A DNA stretch of 64,000 nt from Sphingomonas sp. UBA978 (GCF_002292295.1 NZ_DBBS01000021.1:113608-177607), one strand, 5' to 3'. Positions 53,127-61,844 are shown, counted from the stretch's first letter. The notes: generated from the letters alone by a model not told the origin. Numbers and translations: made by a program.

Positions 53127-53516
53127 ATGAACGTCCTGTTCATCGAGGACGACCGGATGAATCGGCGCGTCGTACGGGACATGCTGGACGTCGCCGGCGC
53201 CAGCATGACCGAGGCGGAGAGCGCCGAAGCGGGTCTGGCGACGCTCGATGCGCAGACGTTCGACATGCTGCTGATCGATCTGCGGATGCCCGGCATGGAC
53301 GGGATCACCGCGATCGAGCACATCCGCGCCCGCGCCGATGCCAAGGCGACGGTGCCGATCATCGTCATCACCGCCGATACCGCGCTCGACCTGCGCGAAC
53401 GATGCATAGCGGCGGGGGCGGACGAGGTGCTGTTCAAACCGGTCGCGATGGACGCTTTGTTCGAGGCGATGGGCCGCATCCTGGCGCGCGGCGCACAGGA
53501 CGGCATGATCGCTTGA
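53127..53516 (+). CDS. Stand-alone receiver-domain response regulator
   Basis: A 129-residue protein that is a receiver domain only. It has the acidic pair D8/D9 (VLFIEDDRMNRR), phosphoryl D51 in LLIDLRMPGMDG, a Thr in IVITADT and K104 in VLFKPVAMDALF. All residues needed for phosphorylation are intact. It lies 58 bp after the hybrid kinase, whose own receiver is eroded, so it is the probable phosphate acceptor for that kinase. It has no output domain and must act by protein contact. Confidence 0.9.
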   Translation: MNVLFIEDDRMNRRVVRDMLDVAGASMTEAESAEAGLATLDAQTFDMLLIDLRMPGMDGITAIEHIRARADAKATVPIIVITADTALDLRERCIAAGADEVLFKPVAMDALFEAMGRILARGAQDGMIA

Positions 53517-53520
53517 TCCG

Positions 53521-54378
53521 TCAGCCCTTTGCGGGCGGCACCTGCAAGGCGGCGGCCAGCGAGGCGGTGGCGCTGCCACGGCGGGCCGGCTTCGGCTGCG
53601 AGGCATCCGGCGCCCAGCCGGTGACGAACACGATCGCAAAACGTTCGGTGGTGCGCCCGTCCGGACCGGCGGCGCCGGCGAAGGCCGCGGCGGCGCGCGC
53701 CAGCGTGTCGCGCGTCATGCCCGACCGGCCGGTCAGGATATTGCTCGCCGCCATGCCGCGCAGGTCGTCGAGCAATCGCCCGAGATGCGCGTAGCGGACG
53801 TCGAACGTCTCGACATCGGCGACCGGCAGCGCAAAGCCGGCACGCATCAGCAGGTCGCCGGCGGAGCGGACGTCGATCTGCGGATGCAGCCGTGCCGCGG
53901 GGCGATCGCCCTCGGCGACGCGCAATGCCGCGCGCAGTGCGGGCAGGCTGCCCCCGCCGAGGAAGGCGCCGAGAAACAGGCCGTCGGGACGCAGCACGCG
54001 CCGGATCAGGGTCAGCGCGCCGGGCAGGTCGTTGACCTGATCGAGCACGCCCGCGCTGAGCACGCCGTCGAAACTGGCATCGGCGAAGGGCAGGCGATCC
54101 TCGTCGCCCTGCACCCCGCCGACGGCTCGGGCGAAGCCGAAGCCGGGGTCGAGGCGGGCGATCCGTGCGCCGGGCACGCGAAGGCCGGCATCGGGGGCGC
54201 CGATGTCGAGCATGTCGTCGAATCCGCGCTTCACCGCGTCGAGCCGTTCGAGCAGCCCCTCGACCATGACGTCGCGCAGGAAGGCGTGGGCGGGATAGTC
54301 GCCCGCGGCGGCGCGGTCGCGGCGCCGGCGGCGGGACGGGCGGTCGAAGATGTCGGCAGGGGTCTGGGCGGCGGTCAC
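53521..54378 (-). CDS. SAM-dependent methyltransferase-fold protein, NDUFAF5/BioC-like
   Basis: A 285-residue protein beginning at a GTG at 54378. The N-terminal pattern IFDRPSRRRRRDRAA, then YPAHAFLRDVMVEGLLERLD, is that of bacterial homologues of NDUFAF5, an assembly factor acting on complex I. Later motifs include DRLPFADASFDGVLSAGVLD and HLGRLLDDLRGMAASN. The usual glycine-rich SAM loop (DLGCGTG) is degenerate here as DIGAPDAG. It is divergent from comF, 42 bp apart, part of a neighbourhood with comF and grxC common in alphaproteobacteria. Confidence 0.82.
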   Translation of the reverse strand: MTAAQTPADIFDRPSRRRRRDRAAAGDYPAHAFLRDVMVEGLLERLDAVKRGFDDMLDIGAPDAGLRVPGARIARLDPGFGFARAVGGVQGDEDRLPFADASFDGVLSAGVLDQVNDLPGALTLIRRVLRPDGLFLGAFLGGGSLPALRAALRVAEGDRPAARLHPQIDVRSAGDLLMRAGFALPVADVETFDVRYAHLGRLLDDLRGMAASNILTGRSGMTRDTLARAAAAFAGAAGPDGRTTERFAIVFVTGWAPDASQPKPARRGSATASLAAALQVPPAKG

Positions 54379-54420
54379 GGCGCGGCTTGTGCCTGTTGCA
54401 GCGGTGCGCGACAAGCGGCC

Positions 54421-55200
54421 ATGCGGACGGGGGGTGGCGCGATCGGACAGGCGGCGGCGGTGGCGCGACGGGCCGTCGGCGCGATATCGGGCACCGTATC
54501 GGGTTGGGCATTGCCGCCGCGCTGCCCGGGTTGCGGCACGCCGGTGTCCGCCGATCACCGCTTCTGCGCTGCCTGCTGGAGTGGCTTGCGATTGCTGGCC
54601 CCGCCGTGGTGCGCCGGCTGCAACCGGCCCTTCGCCTTCGATCGTGGCGAGGGTGCGCGTTGCGCGCCCTGCCTCGCCGATCCGCCGCAGCATCGGGGCG
54701 TGCGTGCCGCGGTCGCCTACGGCCCGGTGGCGCGGCAGCTGGCGCTGAAGCTCAAATACGGGCGCCGGATCGGCATCGCCGCGACCATGGCGGAGCGGAT
54801 GGCGCCGGGGATGCCGGAGGGGCTCGACCTGCTGGTGCCGGTGCCGCTGCACCGCTGGCGGCTGTGGTCGCGCGGCTATAACCAGGCGGGGCTGATCGCG
54901 GCGGCGCTGCACCGCCGCACCGGCGTCGCGCACGATCCCTTCGCGCTGGTCCGCCGTCGCCGGACCGTCGCCCTGAAGGGGCTGGGCGCGCGCGCGCGGC
55001 GCAAGGCGGTGGCGGGCGCCTTTGCCGTGCCCGACCGCGACCGGGTGCGGGGCAGGGCGATCGGGCTGGTCGACGACGTCTACACCAGCGGCGCGACCGC
55101 GGCCGCGTGCACCCGCGCGCTGATCGCGGCGGGCGCGGCGTCGGTCACGATCCTGTGCTGGGCGCGCGTGATCGCGGACGAGGCGGCGGCCGCCGATTGA
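54421..55200 (+). CDS. comF: ComF-family phosphoribosyltransferase-like protein
   Basis: A 259-residue protein. The N-terminal zinc-finger part has CPGCGTPVSADHRFCAACW and CAGCNRPF with RCAPCL. The phosphoribosyltransferase fold follows, with VPVPLHRWRLWSRGYNQA and the PRPP-binding loop GLVDDVYTSGATAAAC. ComF proteins were named in DNA uptake, where they assist the ComFA helicase; in non-competent bacteria the role is less certain. It is followed by grxC 31 bp downstream. Confidence 0.9.
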   Translation: MRTGGGAIGQAAAVARRAVGAISGTVSGWALPPRCPGCGTPVSADHRFCAACWSGLRLLAPPWCAGCNRPFAFDRGEGARCAPCLADPPQHRGVRAAVAYGPVARQLALKLKYGRRIGIAATMAERMAPGMPEGLDLLVPVPLHRWRLWSRGYNQAGLIAAALHRRTGVAHDPFALVRRRRTVALKGLGARARRKAVAGAFAVPDRDRVRGRAIGLVDDVYTSGATAAACTRALIAAGAASVTILCWARVIADEAAAAD

Positions 55201-55231
55201 CAAGCCTGGTCACAGACCACACGTCCTGACC

Positions 55232-55489
55232 ATGGCAAAGGTCGAAATCTATACCAAGGCGTTCTGCCCCTATTGCTCGCGTGCGATGCGGCTGCTCGCG
55301 TCGAAGGGCGTCGAGGCGCAGGAATATGACATCAGCATGGGTGGCCCGCAGCGGCAGGAGATGATCCAGCGCGCCAACGGCCGCACGACCGTGCCGCAGG
55401 TCTTCATCGACGGGCGGCATATCGGCGGGTCCGACGACCTTGCCGCGCTGGATGCCCGCGGGGGGCTCGATCCGCTGCTGACGGCGTGA
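55232..55489 (+). CDS. grxC: Glutaredoxin 3
   Basis: An 85-residue dithiol glutaredoxin with the redox site CPYC (12-15) in YTKAFCPYCSRAM. The glutathione-binding segment is RTTVPQVFIDGRHIGGSDDL. It reduces disulfides and protein-glutathione adducts using glutathione. It starts 31 bp after comF and ends 7 bp before the amidase gene, so it sits mid-operon. Confidence 0.97.
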   Translation: MAKVEIYTKAFCPYCSRAMRLLASKGVEAQEYDISMGGPQRQEMIQRANGRTTVPQVFIDGRHIGGSDDLAALDARGGLDPLLTA

Positions 55490-55496
55490 CGCCGGC

Positions 55497-56318
55497 ATGA
55501 GGATCGCGCTGCTGCAGATGACGAGCGGGATCGATCCCGCCGTCAACGCCGCCGATCTGCGCCACGGCATCGCCGCCGCGGCGGTGAACGGCGCGGGCAT
55601 GATCTTCGTGCCGGAGATGGCTGGCCTGATCGACCGCGATCGCGCCCGCGCCGCCGCGGCGATCCATGCCGAGGCGGACGATCCGGTGCTCGCCACCGTG
55701 CGCGATGCGGCGGCGGCGGCGGGGATCTGGGTTCAGCTCGGCTCGCTCGCGCTGCGGCGCGGGGACGGACGGCTCGCCAACCGCAGCTTCGTCATCGACG
55801 CCAGCGGGGCGATCCGCGCCCGCTACGACAAATTGCATCTGTTCGACGTCGATTTGCCGACCGGCGAGAGCTGGCGCGAATCCGCTGCCTATGCGCCTGG
55901 CGAGGGTGCGGTGGTCGTCGATACGCCGGCCGGGGCGCTGGGTCTGTCGATCTGCTACGACCTGCGCTTTCCGGCGCTCTATGCGGCACTGGCGGAAGCG
56001 GGCGCGGTGCTGCTCGCCATTCCGGCCGCCTTCACCCGGCCGACCGGCGCGGCGCACTGGCATGCGCTGATGCGCGCGCGCGCCATCGAGAACGGCTGTT
56101 TCGTCATCGCCGCCGCGCAGGCGGGCGCGCATGAGGACGGGCGCAGCACCTATGGCCATTCGCTGGTCGTCGACCCGTGGGGCGAGGTGCTGCTCGACAT
56201 GGGCACCGCGCGCGGGCTGGGCTTTGCCGAGATCGACGTGGCGCAGGTCGCCGAGGTGCGCGGTCGCATCCCGGTGCTGGCGCATCGTCGCGCCATCCCG
56301 CCGATCACGCGGGCATGA
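55497..56318 (+). CDS. Carbon-nitrogen hydrolase (Nit1/NitFhit-like amidase)
   Basis: A 273-residue nitrilase-superfamily enzyme. The catalytic Glu-Lys-Cys triad is in IFVPEMAG, RYDKLHLFDVDLP and LSICYDLRFPALY. This branch includes bacterial homologues of eukaryotic Nit1, which hydrolyse deaminated glutathione. Lying directly after grxC supports a link to glutathione metabolism or repair, though that is inference. It overlaps the next gene (ATGA). Confidence 0.92.
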   Translation: MRIALLQMTSGIDPAVNAADLRHGIAAAAVNGAGMIFVPEMAGLIDRDRARAAAAIHAEADDPVLATVRDAAAAAGIWVQLGSLALRRGDGRLANRSFVIDASGAIRARYDKLHLFDVDLPTGESWRESAAYAPGEGAVVVDTPAGALGLSICYDLRFPALYAALAEAGAVLLAIPAAFTRPTGAAHWHALMRARAIENGCFVIAAAQAGAHEDGRSTYGHSLVVDPWGEVLLDMGTARGLGFAEIDVAQVAEVRGRIPVLAHRRAIPPITRA

Positions 56319-56746
56319 TCGTCTTCGACCTGCGCTGCGACGCGGGCCATGTGTTCGAGGCATGGTTCGCGTCCAGCACCGCCTATGCCGATCAGGCGGC
56401 GGCGGGGCAGGTCGCCTGTCCGTTCTGCGGCGACACGGCGATCGAAAAGGCGGTGATGGCGCCCGGCATTCCCACCAAGGGCAACCGGCGTGGCGAGGCA
56501 CCGCCGCCTGCGCTGGTCAAGCAGGCGCTGCACCAGCTGGCGGCGGCGCAGGCCAGGGCGCTGGAGGGGTCGCAATGGGTCGGCGATGCCTTTGCCAGCC
56601 GCGCCCGGGCGATGCATCAGGGCGAGGAAGACCATAAGCCGATCCATGGTCAGGCGAGCATCGCCGAGACGAAGGCGCTGGTCGACGAGGGGGTGAAGGT
56701 CGCGCCTTTGCCGCTGCCGGTGGTGCCGCCCGAAAAGTCCAACTGA
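56315..56746 (+). CDS. DUF1178 family protein
   Basis: A 143-residue protein. The N-terminus MIVFDLRCDAGHVFEAWFAS, with ACPFCGDTAIEKAVMAP, is the DUF1178 signature and forms a probable zinc ribbon from three cysteines and a histidine. The rest is helical (ALVKQALHQLAAAQARALEG; HGQASIAETKALVDEGV). No function is established. It is the last gene of the comF-grxC-nit unit and overlaps the amidase by 4 nt. Confidence 0.92.
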   Translation: MIVFDLRCDAGHVFEAWFASSTAYADQAAAGQVACPFCGDTAIEKAVMAPGIPTKGNRRGEAPPPALVKQALHQLAAAQARALEGSQWVGDAFASRARAMHQGEEDHKPIHGQASIAETKALVDEGVKVAPLPLPVVPPEKSN

Positions 56747-56802
56747 CGCCGGCGCGACGTGGCTAGACCGGCGCGGCGCCGGCCGGTATCAGGGTGCGCG
56801 AC

Positions 56803-56879
56803 GGCCCCGTAGCTCAGCAGGATAGAGCGCCAGATTCCTAATCTGTAGGTCGCGCGTTCGAATCGCGCCGGGGTCACCA
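56803..56879 (+). tRNA. tRNA-Arg (anticodon CCT)
   Basis: A 77-nt tRNA with encoded CCA (56877-56879). Acceptor arms GGCCCCG and CGGGGTC pair with one G-U. The D arm is GCTCAGCAGGATAGAGC. The anticodon loop TTCCTAA gives CCT, reading AGG. The T arm is GCGCGTTCGAATCGCGC. The outermost pair of the anticodon stem (C-T) is mismatched; the other four are good. It lies 56 bp after DUF1178. No integrase is nearby. Confidence 0.95.
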
Positions 56880-57421
56880 TCGTCTCGCGCGTGCCCGCGT
56901 CGGTCACGTCCGAATCCCGCTGCGGTACAGCCGGTTAATTTTCCAGCAACACATTGGCTTGCCCTGGATCAGGATCGGGCTCATAGCTTTTCGGGCACGG
57001 CGGTCGGGTCTCCCCCCGGTGCTCCCGCCGTGCCACTGCAAGATCGCCGCAACAATCCCGTGCTAGGGCGCAGGTCAGGCTGACAGGATCATCGCCATGA
57101 CATGCGGCGCATTGCCGAAACCGACTTCCATTGCTGCGCTGCGGTCGGCCACGCCGGTTGCGCGGTCGGCGTCGGGTGCGCGCCGATGACCCTGCGTCCG
57201 ATCGGGTTCTGGCTCTATGTCGCTGCAGGTGTGGTGATGATCGTCGCGTCGACGCTGGCGATGCCGTTCATGGCGTCCCGCACGCGCTGATCCGAGCGTC
57301 GCGGGGTCGATCCGCGACAGATGTTGCTATTCCCGGCTGGACGGATCGGCCGGCCGCTATCCTGTCGGGAGCATCGCCGGCCGGTCGCGGCGCGATGCTC
57401 CCGATGAAATGCCGTTTCGGG
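56880..57421. other. Intergenic region with a large hairpin and one doubtful small ORF
   Basis: This 542-bp stretch follows tRNA-Arg. It holds a 9-bp GC-rich stem (GGCACGGCG at 56994-57002 with CGCCGTGCC at 57026-57034) with a 23-nt loop. A small frame at 57186-57290 is listed separately. The remainder shows nothing recognisable. Confidence 0.5.
57186..57290 (+). CDS. Doubtful 34-residue membrane peptide
   Basis: Encodes a basic start (MTLRPIGFW) and a hydrophobic segment (LYVAAGVVMIVASTLAMPFM) ending in SRTR, a plausible single-pass peptide. No Shine-Dalgarno is evident, and the frame extends upstream to 57102. The hydrophobic pattern is the only support. Confidence 0.25.
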   Translation: MTLRPIGFWLYVAAGVVMIVASTLAMPFMASRTR

Positions 57422-57685
57422 TCAGGCCTTCACGTGCTGCGAGATGTATTTGTTCATCTCGAACATGGTGACCTTGTCCCGGCCGAACACCTTCTGCAGC
57501 TTGTCGTCTGCGAGGATCTCGCGCTTGTTCGCAGGGTTCTGCAGGTTGTTGGACTTGATATATTCCCACACCTTGCTGATGACCTGGCTGCGCGGCAGCT
57601 TCTCGTTGCCGACGATCGCGCCGAGTTCGGGCGAGGGCTGCACGGGGGCGTGGATGCCGCCGGTTTTGGGTGGTGTCGTAGCCAT
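57422..57685 (-). CDS. SWIB/MDM2-domain protein
   Basis: An 87-residue protein made almost entirely of a SWIB domain: LGAIVGNEKLPRSQVISKVW, then EYIKSNNLQNPANKREIL and DKLQKVFGRDKVTMFEMNKY. In eukaryotes SWIB domains occur in chromatin remodellers; in bacteria they are found in chlamydiae, where they have been linked to topoisomerase, and in many proteobacteria as short stand-alone proteins of unknown role. The start at 57685 is clear. Same strand as the HVA1-like gene, 48 bp away. Confidence 0.93.
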   Translation of the reverse strand: MATTPPKTGGIHAPVQPSPELGAIVGNEKLPRSQVISKVWEYIKSNNLQNPANKREILADDKLQKVFGRDKVTMFEMNKYISQHVKA

Positions 57686-57733
57686 CGCATTCCTTCCTGT
57701 CTGCGCCCGGTCCAGCCCGGACGCGCTTGAGTG

Positions 57734-57937
57734 TCACGCCTTTTTGAGCGCGGCCGCCTTGTGCGCCGCCTTTCCCCCGTTGTCACTCTTTACAATATAT
57801 TGCGGCTCCTCCTTCGAGGCGCGCACCGTGTGCCCCTTGATCTTGGTGTCGCTCGTCTGCTTTTTCTCGACTGTGCCGTGCGCGGTGCCGCCATGGCTCT
57901 TCCACGTCACGTCGTCGCCGACCTTCACATCAGCCAT
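57734..57937 (-). CDS. HVA1/Tudor-like small protein (DUF2945)
   Basis: A 67-residue basic protein. VGDDVTWKSHGGTAHGTVEK, followed by HTVRASKEEPQYIVKSDNGG, matches the hypervirulence-associated TUDOR-domain family (DUF2945). The C-terminus (KAAHKAAALKKA) is lysine- and alanine-rich and histone-tail-like. It probably binds nucleic acid or a protein partner. It is followed at 48 bp by the SWIB gene. Confidence 0.88.
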   Translation of the reverse strand: MADVKVGDDVTWKSHGGTAHGTVEKKQTSDTKIKGHTVRASKEEPQYIVKSDNGGKAAHKAAALKKA

Positions 57938-58012
57938 CGTTCGTCTCCTGCTGCCCCCCGCACGATGGAATCGCGCGGAGTGGCAAAGGGTTGCAAGCGA
58001 GCGGGGCGGGGA

Positions 58013-61000
58013 TCAGAACTTGAACCCGACCGCGGCGCCGTAGCGGCGCGGTTCGATCGTGAAGATGTTGGTGTAGAGGCCGGACGACTGGTCCGCGACC
58101 GCCTGGCCGGTGATCGCGTCGTTGTCGGTCAGGTTCTGCACGAACGCACGCAGGTAGAAGCGGTCGTCGGGCGCGTTGACCTGGATCTGCGCATTGACCA
58201 CCTCATAGCCCGGCACGCGATCGACGTTGAGGTTGAACACGCTCGCCGAGAAATTGCCGGTGTAATTGAGGTCGGCGCGCGGCACGACCGTCCAGCCGCC
58301 GGCAAGGTCGACGGTATATTGTGCGCCAATCGCCCATTTGTAGGTCGGCGCCTGGGGCAGCTTATTGCCGTTCAACCCGACCGGTACGCCGTCGGTCACG
58401 GTGAACGGCAGGGCGCCGGTCGGCACGCCGAACGCCGCGCGCAACGCCGCCGACGGCGATGCCGCGGAGGCGGCGAGTGCGGAGCAGATGCCGTACGCCC
58501 CTGTCGTGCCGGTCGCCGGGATCGCGGTCGGCGCGCGCAGCCCGATCGCGCCGTTGACCGCGCCGACATAGGCGTTCGCCGCCGCCGCGCCGCCGGCATT
58601 GGGGATGACGACGCAATTGGACGCGTTGGTGATGTCCTTGATGAGGACCGTGTCGCTGCGCCCGCCCGACGGCAGGCGCGGGTTGATGAGCGCCTTGTCG
58701 CCGGTGATCTCGGTCTTGAGGTAGCTGGCGTTCATGTTGACCACGAAGCGCGCGATCGGCGAGATGATCGCCTCCGCCTCGACGCCGTAGATATTGGCGT
58801 CGACATTGTCGTTGACGGCGGTGCGCGCGACGATGCGGCTTAGCTGCAACCCCTTGTACTTATAGTAGAAGCCGGTGAGGTTGAGGCGGAGTGTGCCGTT
58901 GCCGAAGGTGTTCTTCGAACCGATTTCGAACGCGTCGACCTTTTCGGGCGTGAAGGTCTGCGGCACCGAGAAGCTGGCGGCGACCGGCGGGTTGATGCCG
59001 CCCGATTTATAGCCGCGCGAATAGGAGGCGTAGACCAGCTTGTCGTCGTCGATCTTGTAGTCGAACACCGCGCGCCCGGTCAGCCGCCCGAACGCGGCGT
59101 CGCGCCGCGCATAATCCTGGATGCCCGCCGTCGTCGGGTCGAAATCGACCGCGGCGTAGTTCAGCCCGCTCTCGATGCCGCCCGCATTGTACGGCGTCAG
59201 CACGTTCAGCGTCAGGTTGCGCGCCTGCACCTCCTTTTCGTCGTGATTGTAGCGCAGCCCCAGCGTCAGCTTGGCCCGGTCGCTGAACGCGACATAGGTT
59301 TCGCCGAAGATGCCGTAGGATTTGAGGCGGAACCGCCGGGTGTCGTTGCGGTAGAAGGGCGGCCCGACGAAGGCGTTGCCGCCGACGCCGGGGATCGCCG
59401 CGGACGAGGCCGCGCCGAGGATGCCGGAGGCGTAATCGAGGCCGAAGGCGTTGACGAAATAGTCGTTGTCGCGGCTCAGGCTGTCCAGATAGATGCCGCC
59501 GAGCAGGAAGTTGAACGGGCCGTCGAAGTTGCTGTCGATATGCGCCTCGGCGGTGAACTGCCGGTTGCGGATTCGCGACCGGTCGAAATCGAGGCTCTGC
59601 GGGAAGCAGCCGATGCTGTTGCCGCCGAACACGCCGACGTTGCTCGGGTCGGCAGAGGACTGGCAGACGCCGCCGGCGGGGCCGTTGGGGATCAGCGTCT
59701 GGCGGACGCCGTTGAGGAACGGTGCCGGACCGCCGGGCCGCCCGAAGGCGTTGAGCGCCGCCAGCCCCGGATTGGTGGCGAGCGATCCCTCGACCGCGAG
59801 GTTATAGTCGACCGTGCTGTCGACCGAATTGCGGGCATAGCCGCCGGTGAAGTTGAAGCTCACCGGACCGAAATCGTGGAAGATCTTGGCGGTATATTGC
59901 TCCTCGTCGGCGAAATAGGTCGGGTTGTAGTCGATCCGCACGGTGCGGACGTCCGTCGGGTTGACCACGCCGGCATAGGGATCGGTGCCGTAGAGGCTCT
60001 GCAGCGCGAACGGCGCCAGCGCGGCGTTGTTGACGCGGAAGAATTCGGTCGAGGTCAGCACCGCCGCCAGCGTCGACAGGCCGTTGGTCGTCTCGAACCC
60101 CTTGGTGTCGGGCAGGCAGCCGAGCACGCCGGTGGGATCGCGGTGGCACAATTGCTTTTGGATGCGGCTGCGATTGTCCTTCTCGTGGAAGTAATAGCCG
60201 ATCAGGTCGATGCGCGTGTCGGCGGACGGCTCCCACGATAGCGTGCCGCGGATCGAATAGAGGTCGCGCCCATCGATGCGGCTGTCGTCGTAGGTGTTGC
60301 GGGTATAGCCGTCGCGCTTCAGATAGGTGCCGGCGATGCGGATGCCGAGCGTGTCGCCGATCGGCAGGTTGAACATGCCGCGCGCCCGCTTCGAATCGAA
60401 ATTGCCATATTCGAATTCGCCGGCGGCATGGACGCCGCTGAGGTCGGGCTTGGCGGTGATGAAGTTGACGACGCCCGATGTCGCGTTGCGGCCGAACAGC
60501 GTCCCCTGCGGCCCGCGCAGCACCTCGACGCGCTCGAGGTCGAAGAATTCGCTTTCGAACAGGCGCGTCGTCGACAGCGGCATGTCGTTGACGTGAATCG
60601 CGGTCGCCTGATCGCAGGTCGCACCGACGCACAGGTCGCCGATGCCGCGGATGGTAAAGCTCGACGTGGTATAGCCGGTCTTGGTGAAGGTGACGTTGGG
60701 CAGCGTCTGCTGCAACGCGATCGGGTTGACGATCTGCTGCTTCTCGAGATTCTGCGCGGTGAAGGCGCTGACCGCGATCGGCACGTCCTGCAACCGCTGC
60801 GACTGGCGCTGCGCGGTGATGACGATGTCGCCGACGTTGCTGTCGGTCGCGGCGCCGGCGGGTGCGGAGGGCGCTTCCTGGCCGGGGCCGTTGGTGGGTG
60901 CCGTGTTCTGGGACGACGTGGTATCGGCCGTCTGTGCGGCGGCGGGAATCGCCGCCAGCATGACGAGGGCCGATGCCGCAAGCAGGTCATACTTCTTCAT
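58013..61000 (-). CDS. TonB-dependent receptor
   Basis: A 995-residue outer-membrane active transporter. A signal peptide (LLAASALVMLAAIPAAAQ) precedes a Thr/Ala/Pro-rich linker and a TonB box-like DIVITAQRQ. The plug domain has VPIAVSAFTAQNL, TIRGIGD and VEVLRGPQGTLFGRNATSG. A 22-strand barrel ends in the aromatic signature GAAVGFKF. An unusual feature is the cysteine pair in GDLCVGATCDQ in the plug. The substrate is unknown; this subfamily in sphingomonads often handles plant or aromatic compounds and siderophores. Confidence 0.93.
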   Translation of the reverse strand: MKKYDLLAASALVMLAAIPAAAQTADTTSSQNTAPTNGPGQEAPSAPAGAATDSNVGDIVITAQRQSQRLQDVPIAVSAFTAQNLEKQQIVNPIALQQTLPNVTFTKTGYTTSSFTIRGIGDLCVGATCDQATAIHVNDMPLSTTRLFESEFFDLERVEVLRGPQGTLFGRNATSGVVNFITAKPDLSGVHAAGEFEYGNFDSKRARGMFNLPIGDTLGIRIAGTYLKRDGYTRNTYDDSRIDGRDLYSIRGTLSWEPSADTRIDLIGYYFHEKDNRSRIQKQLCHRDPTGVLGCLPDTKGFETTNGLSTLAAVLTSTEFFRVNNAALAPFALQSLYGTDPYAGVVNPTDVRTVRIDYNPTYFADEEQYTAKIFHDFGPVSFNFTGGYARNSVDSTVDYNLAVEGSLATNPGLAALNAFGRPGGPAPFLNGVRQTLIPNGPAGGVCQSSADPSNVGVFGGNSIGCFPQSLDFDRSRIRNRQFTAEAHIDSNFDGPFNFLLGGIYLDSLSRDNDYFVNAFGLDYASGILGAASSAAIPGVGGNAFVGPPFYRNDTRRFRLKSYGIFGETYVAFSDRAKLTLGLRYNHDEKEVQARNLTLNVLTPYNAGGIESGLNYAAVDFDPTTAGIQDYARRDAAFGRLTGRAVFDYKIDDDKLVYASYSRGYKSGGINPPVAASFSVPQTFTPEKVDAFEIGSKNTFGNGTLRLNLTGFYYKYKGLQLSRIVARTAVNDNVDANIYGVEAEAIISPIARFVVNMNASYLKTEITGDKALINPRLPSGGRSDTVLIKDITNASNCVVIPNAGGAAAANAYVGAVNGAIGLRAPTAIPATGTTGAYGICSALAASAASPSAALRAAFGVPTGALPFTVTDGVPVGLNGNKLPQAPTYKWAIGAQYTVDLAGGWTVVPRADLNYTGNFSASVFNLNVDRVPGYEVVNAQIQVNAPDDRFYLRAFVQNLTDNDAITGQAVADQSSGLYTNIFTIEPRRYGAAVGFKF

Positions 61001-61075
61001 GATGGCGTCCTCTCCCGGTCCCGTTCCTCCGGTCTGTCGCCGGTGATACGGAAGTTCCTGTTTTGGGTATGGCGA

Positions 61076-61104
61076 AACTAGCGTCGGAAATTTTGTCGCG
61101 TCAA
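61076..61104 (-). promoter_or_regulatory. Candidate promoter of the TonB receptor gene
   Basis: Read leftwards: TTGACG (61099-61104), 17 bp, CTAGTT (61076-61081), about 75 bp before the receptor ATG, in the 223-bp region shared with divergent folE. The -35 is close to consensus, the -10 is weak. No Fur-like box was recognised in the same region. Confidence 0.35.
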
Positions 61105-61223
61105 TCGAATTCTCCTACGTAAATACGCAATGTCGGGCCGCGGCGTCAGGGTGGAACAGTTGCAGAATCGAACTTAAGGTTGGGTGCAATGCAGCGACGC
61201 GGTCGTATCGAAAGGCTTATCAC

Positions 61224-61844
61224 ATGACTGATCCCATCGCTTCGCCGGACAACGGCGACCTGATCGAGGCGGCCGCGGCGGATGCCGTGCCCGCGGACGT
61301 CGCCGAGGCGATCCGCACGCTGATCCGCTGGGCCGGCGACGATCCGACTCGCGAAGGGCTGGTCGACACGCCGCGCCGCGTGGCCAAGGCGTGGAAGGAA
61401 TATTGCGCGGGCTATGGCGACGATCCCGCCAGGCACCTCGAACGCGTGTTCGAGGAGGTCGGCGGCTATGACGAGATCGTGCTGCTCAAGGACATTCCGT
61501 TCCAGTCGCATTGCGAACACCATATGGCGCCGATCATCGGCAAGGCGCACATCGCCTACCTGCCGAAGGACCATGTCGTCGGGATCAGCAAGCTCGCCCG
61601 CGTCCTCCACGGCTTCGCGCGCCGGTTGCAGGTGCAGGAGCGGCTGACCGCCGAGGTCGCCGACTGTATCTGGGACAATCTGAAGCCGCAGGGGGTGGCG
61701 GTGGTGATCGAGGCGAGCCACGCCTGCATGACCGCGCGCGGCGTCCGCACGCCCGGCGTGTCGATGGTGACCAGCCGGATGATGGGCGTGTTCCGCGACG
61801 ACGACCGCAGCCGCAAGGAAGTGCTGGCGCTGATGGGATGCTGA
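61224..61844 (+). CDS. folE: GTP cyclohydrolase I
   Basis: Converts GTP to 7,8-dihydroneopterin triphosphate, the first step of folate synthesis. The 206-residue protein has the zinc and catalytic residues in FQSHCEHHMAPIIGKAHIAY and ASHACMTARGVRTP. Other blocks include DPTREGLVDTPRRVAKAW and GISKLARVLHGFARRLQVQE. It starts the folate cluster; the following SDR gene overlaps its stop. Divergent from the TonB receptor. Confidence 0.98.
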   Translation: MTDPIASPDNGDLIEAAAADAVPADVAEAIRTLIRWAGDDPTREGLVDTPRRVAKAWKEYCAGYGDDPARHLERVFEEVGGYDEIVLLKDIPFQSHCEHHMAPIIGKAHIAYLPKDHVVGISKLARVLHGFARRLQVQERLTAEVADCIWDNLKPQGVAVVIEASHACMTARGVRTPGVSMVTSRMMGVFRDDDRSRKEVLALMGC

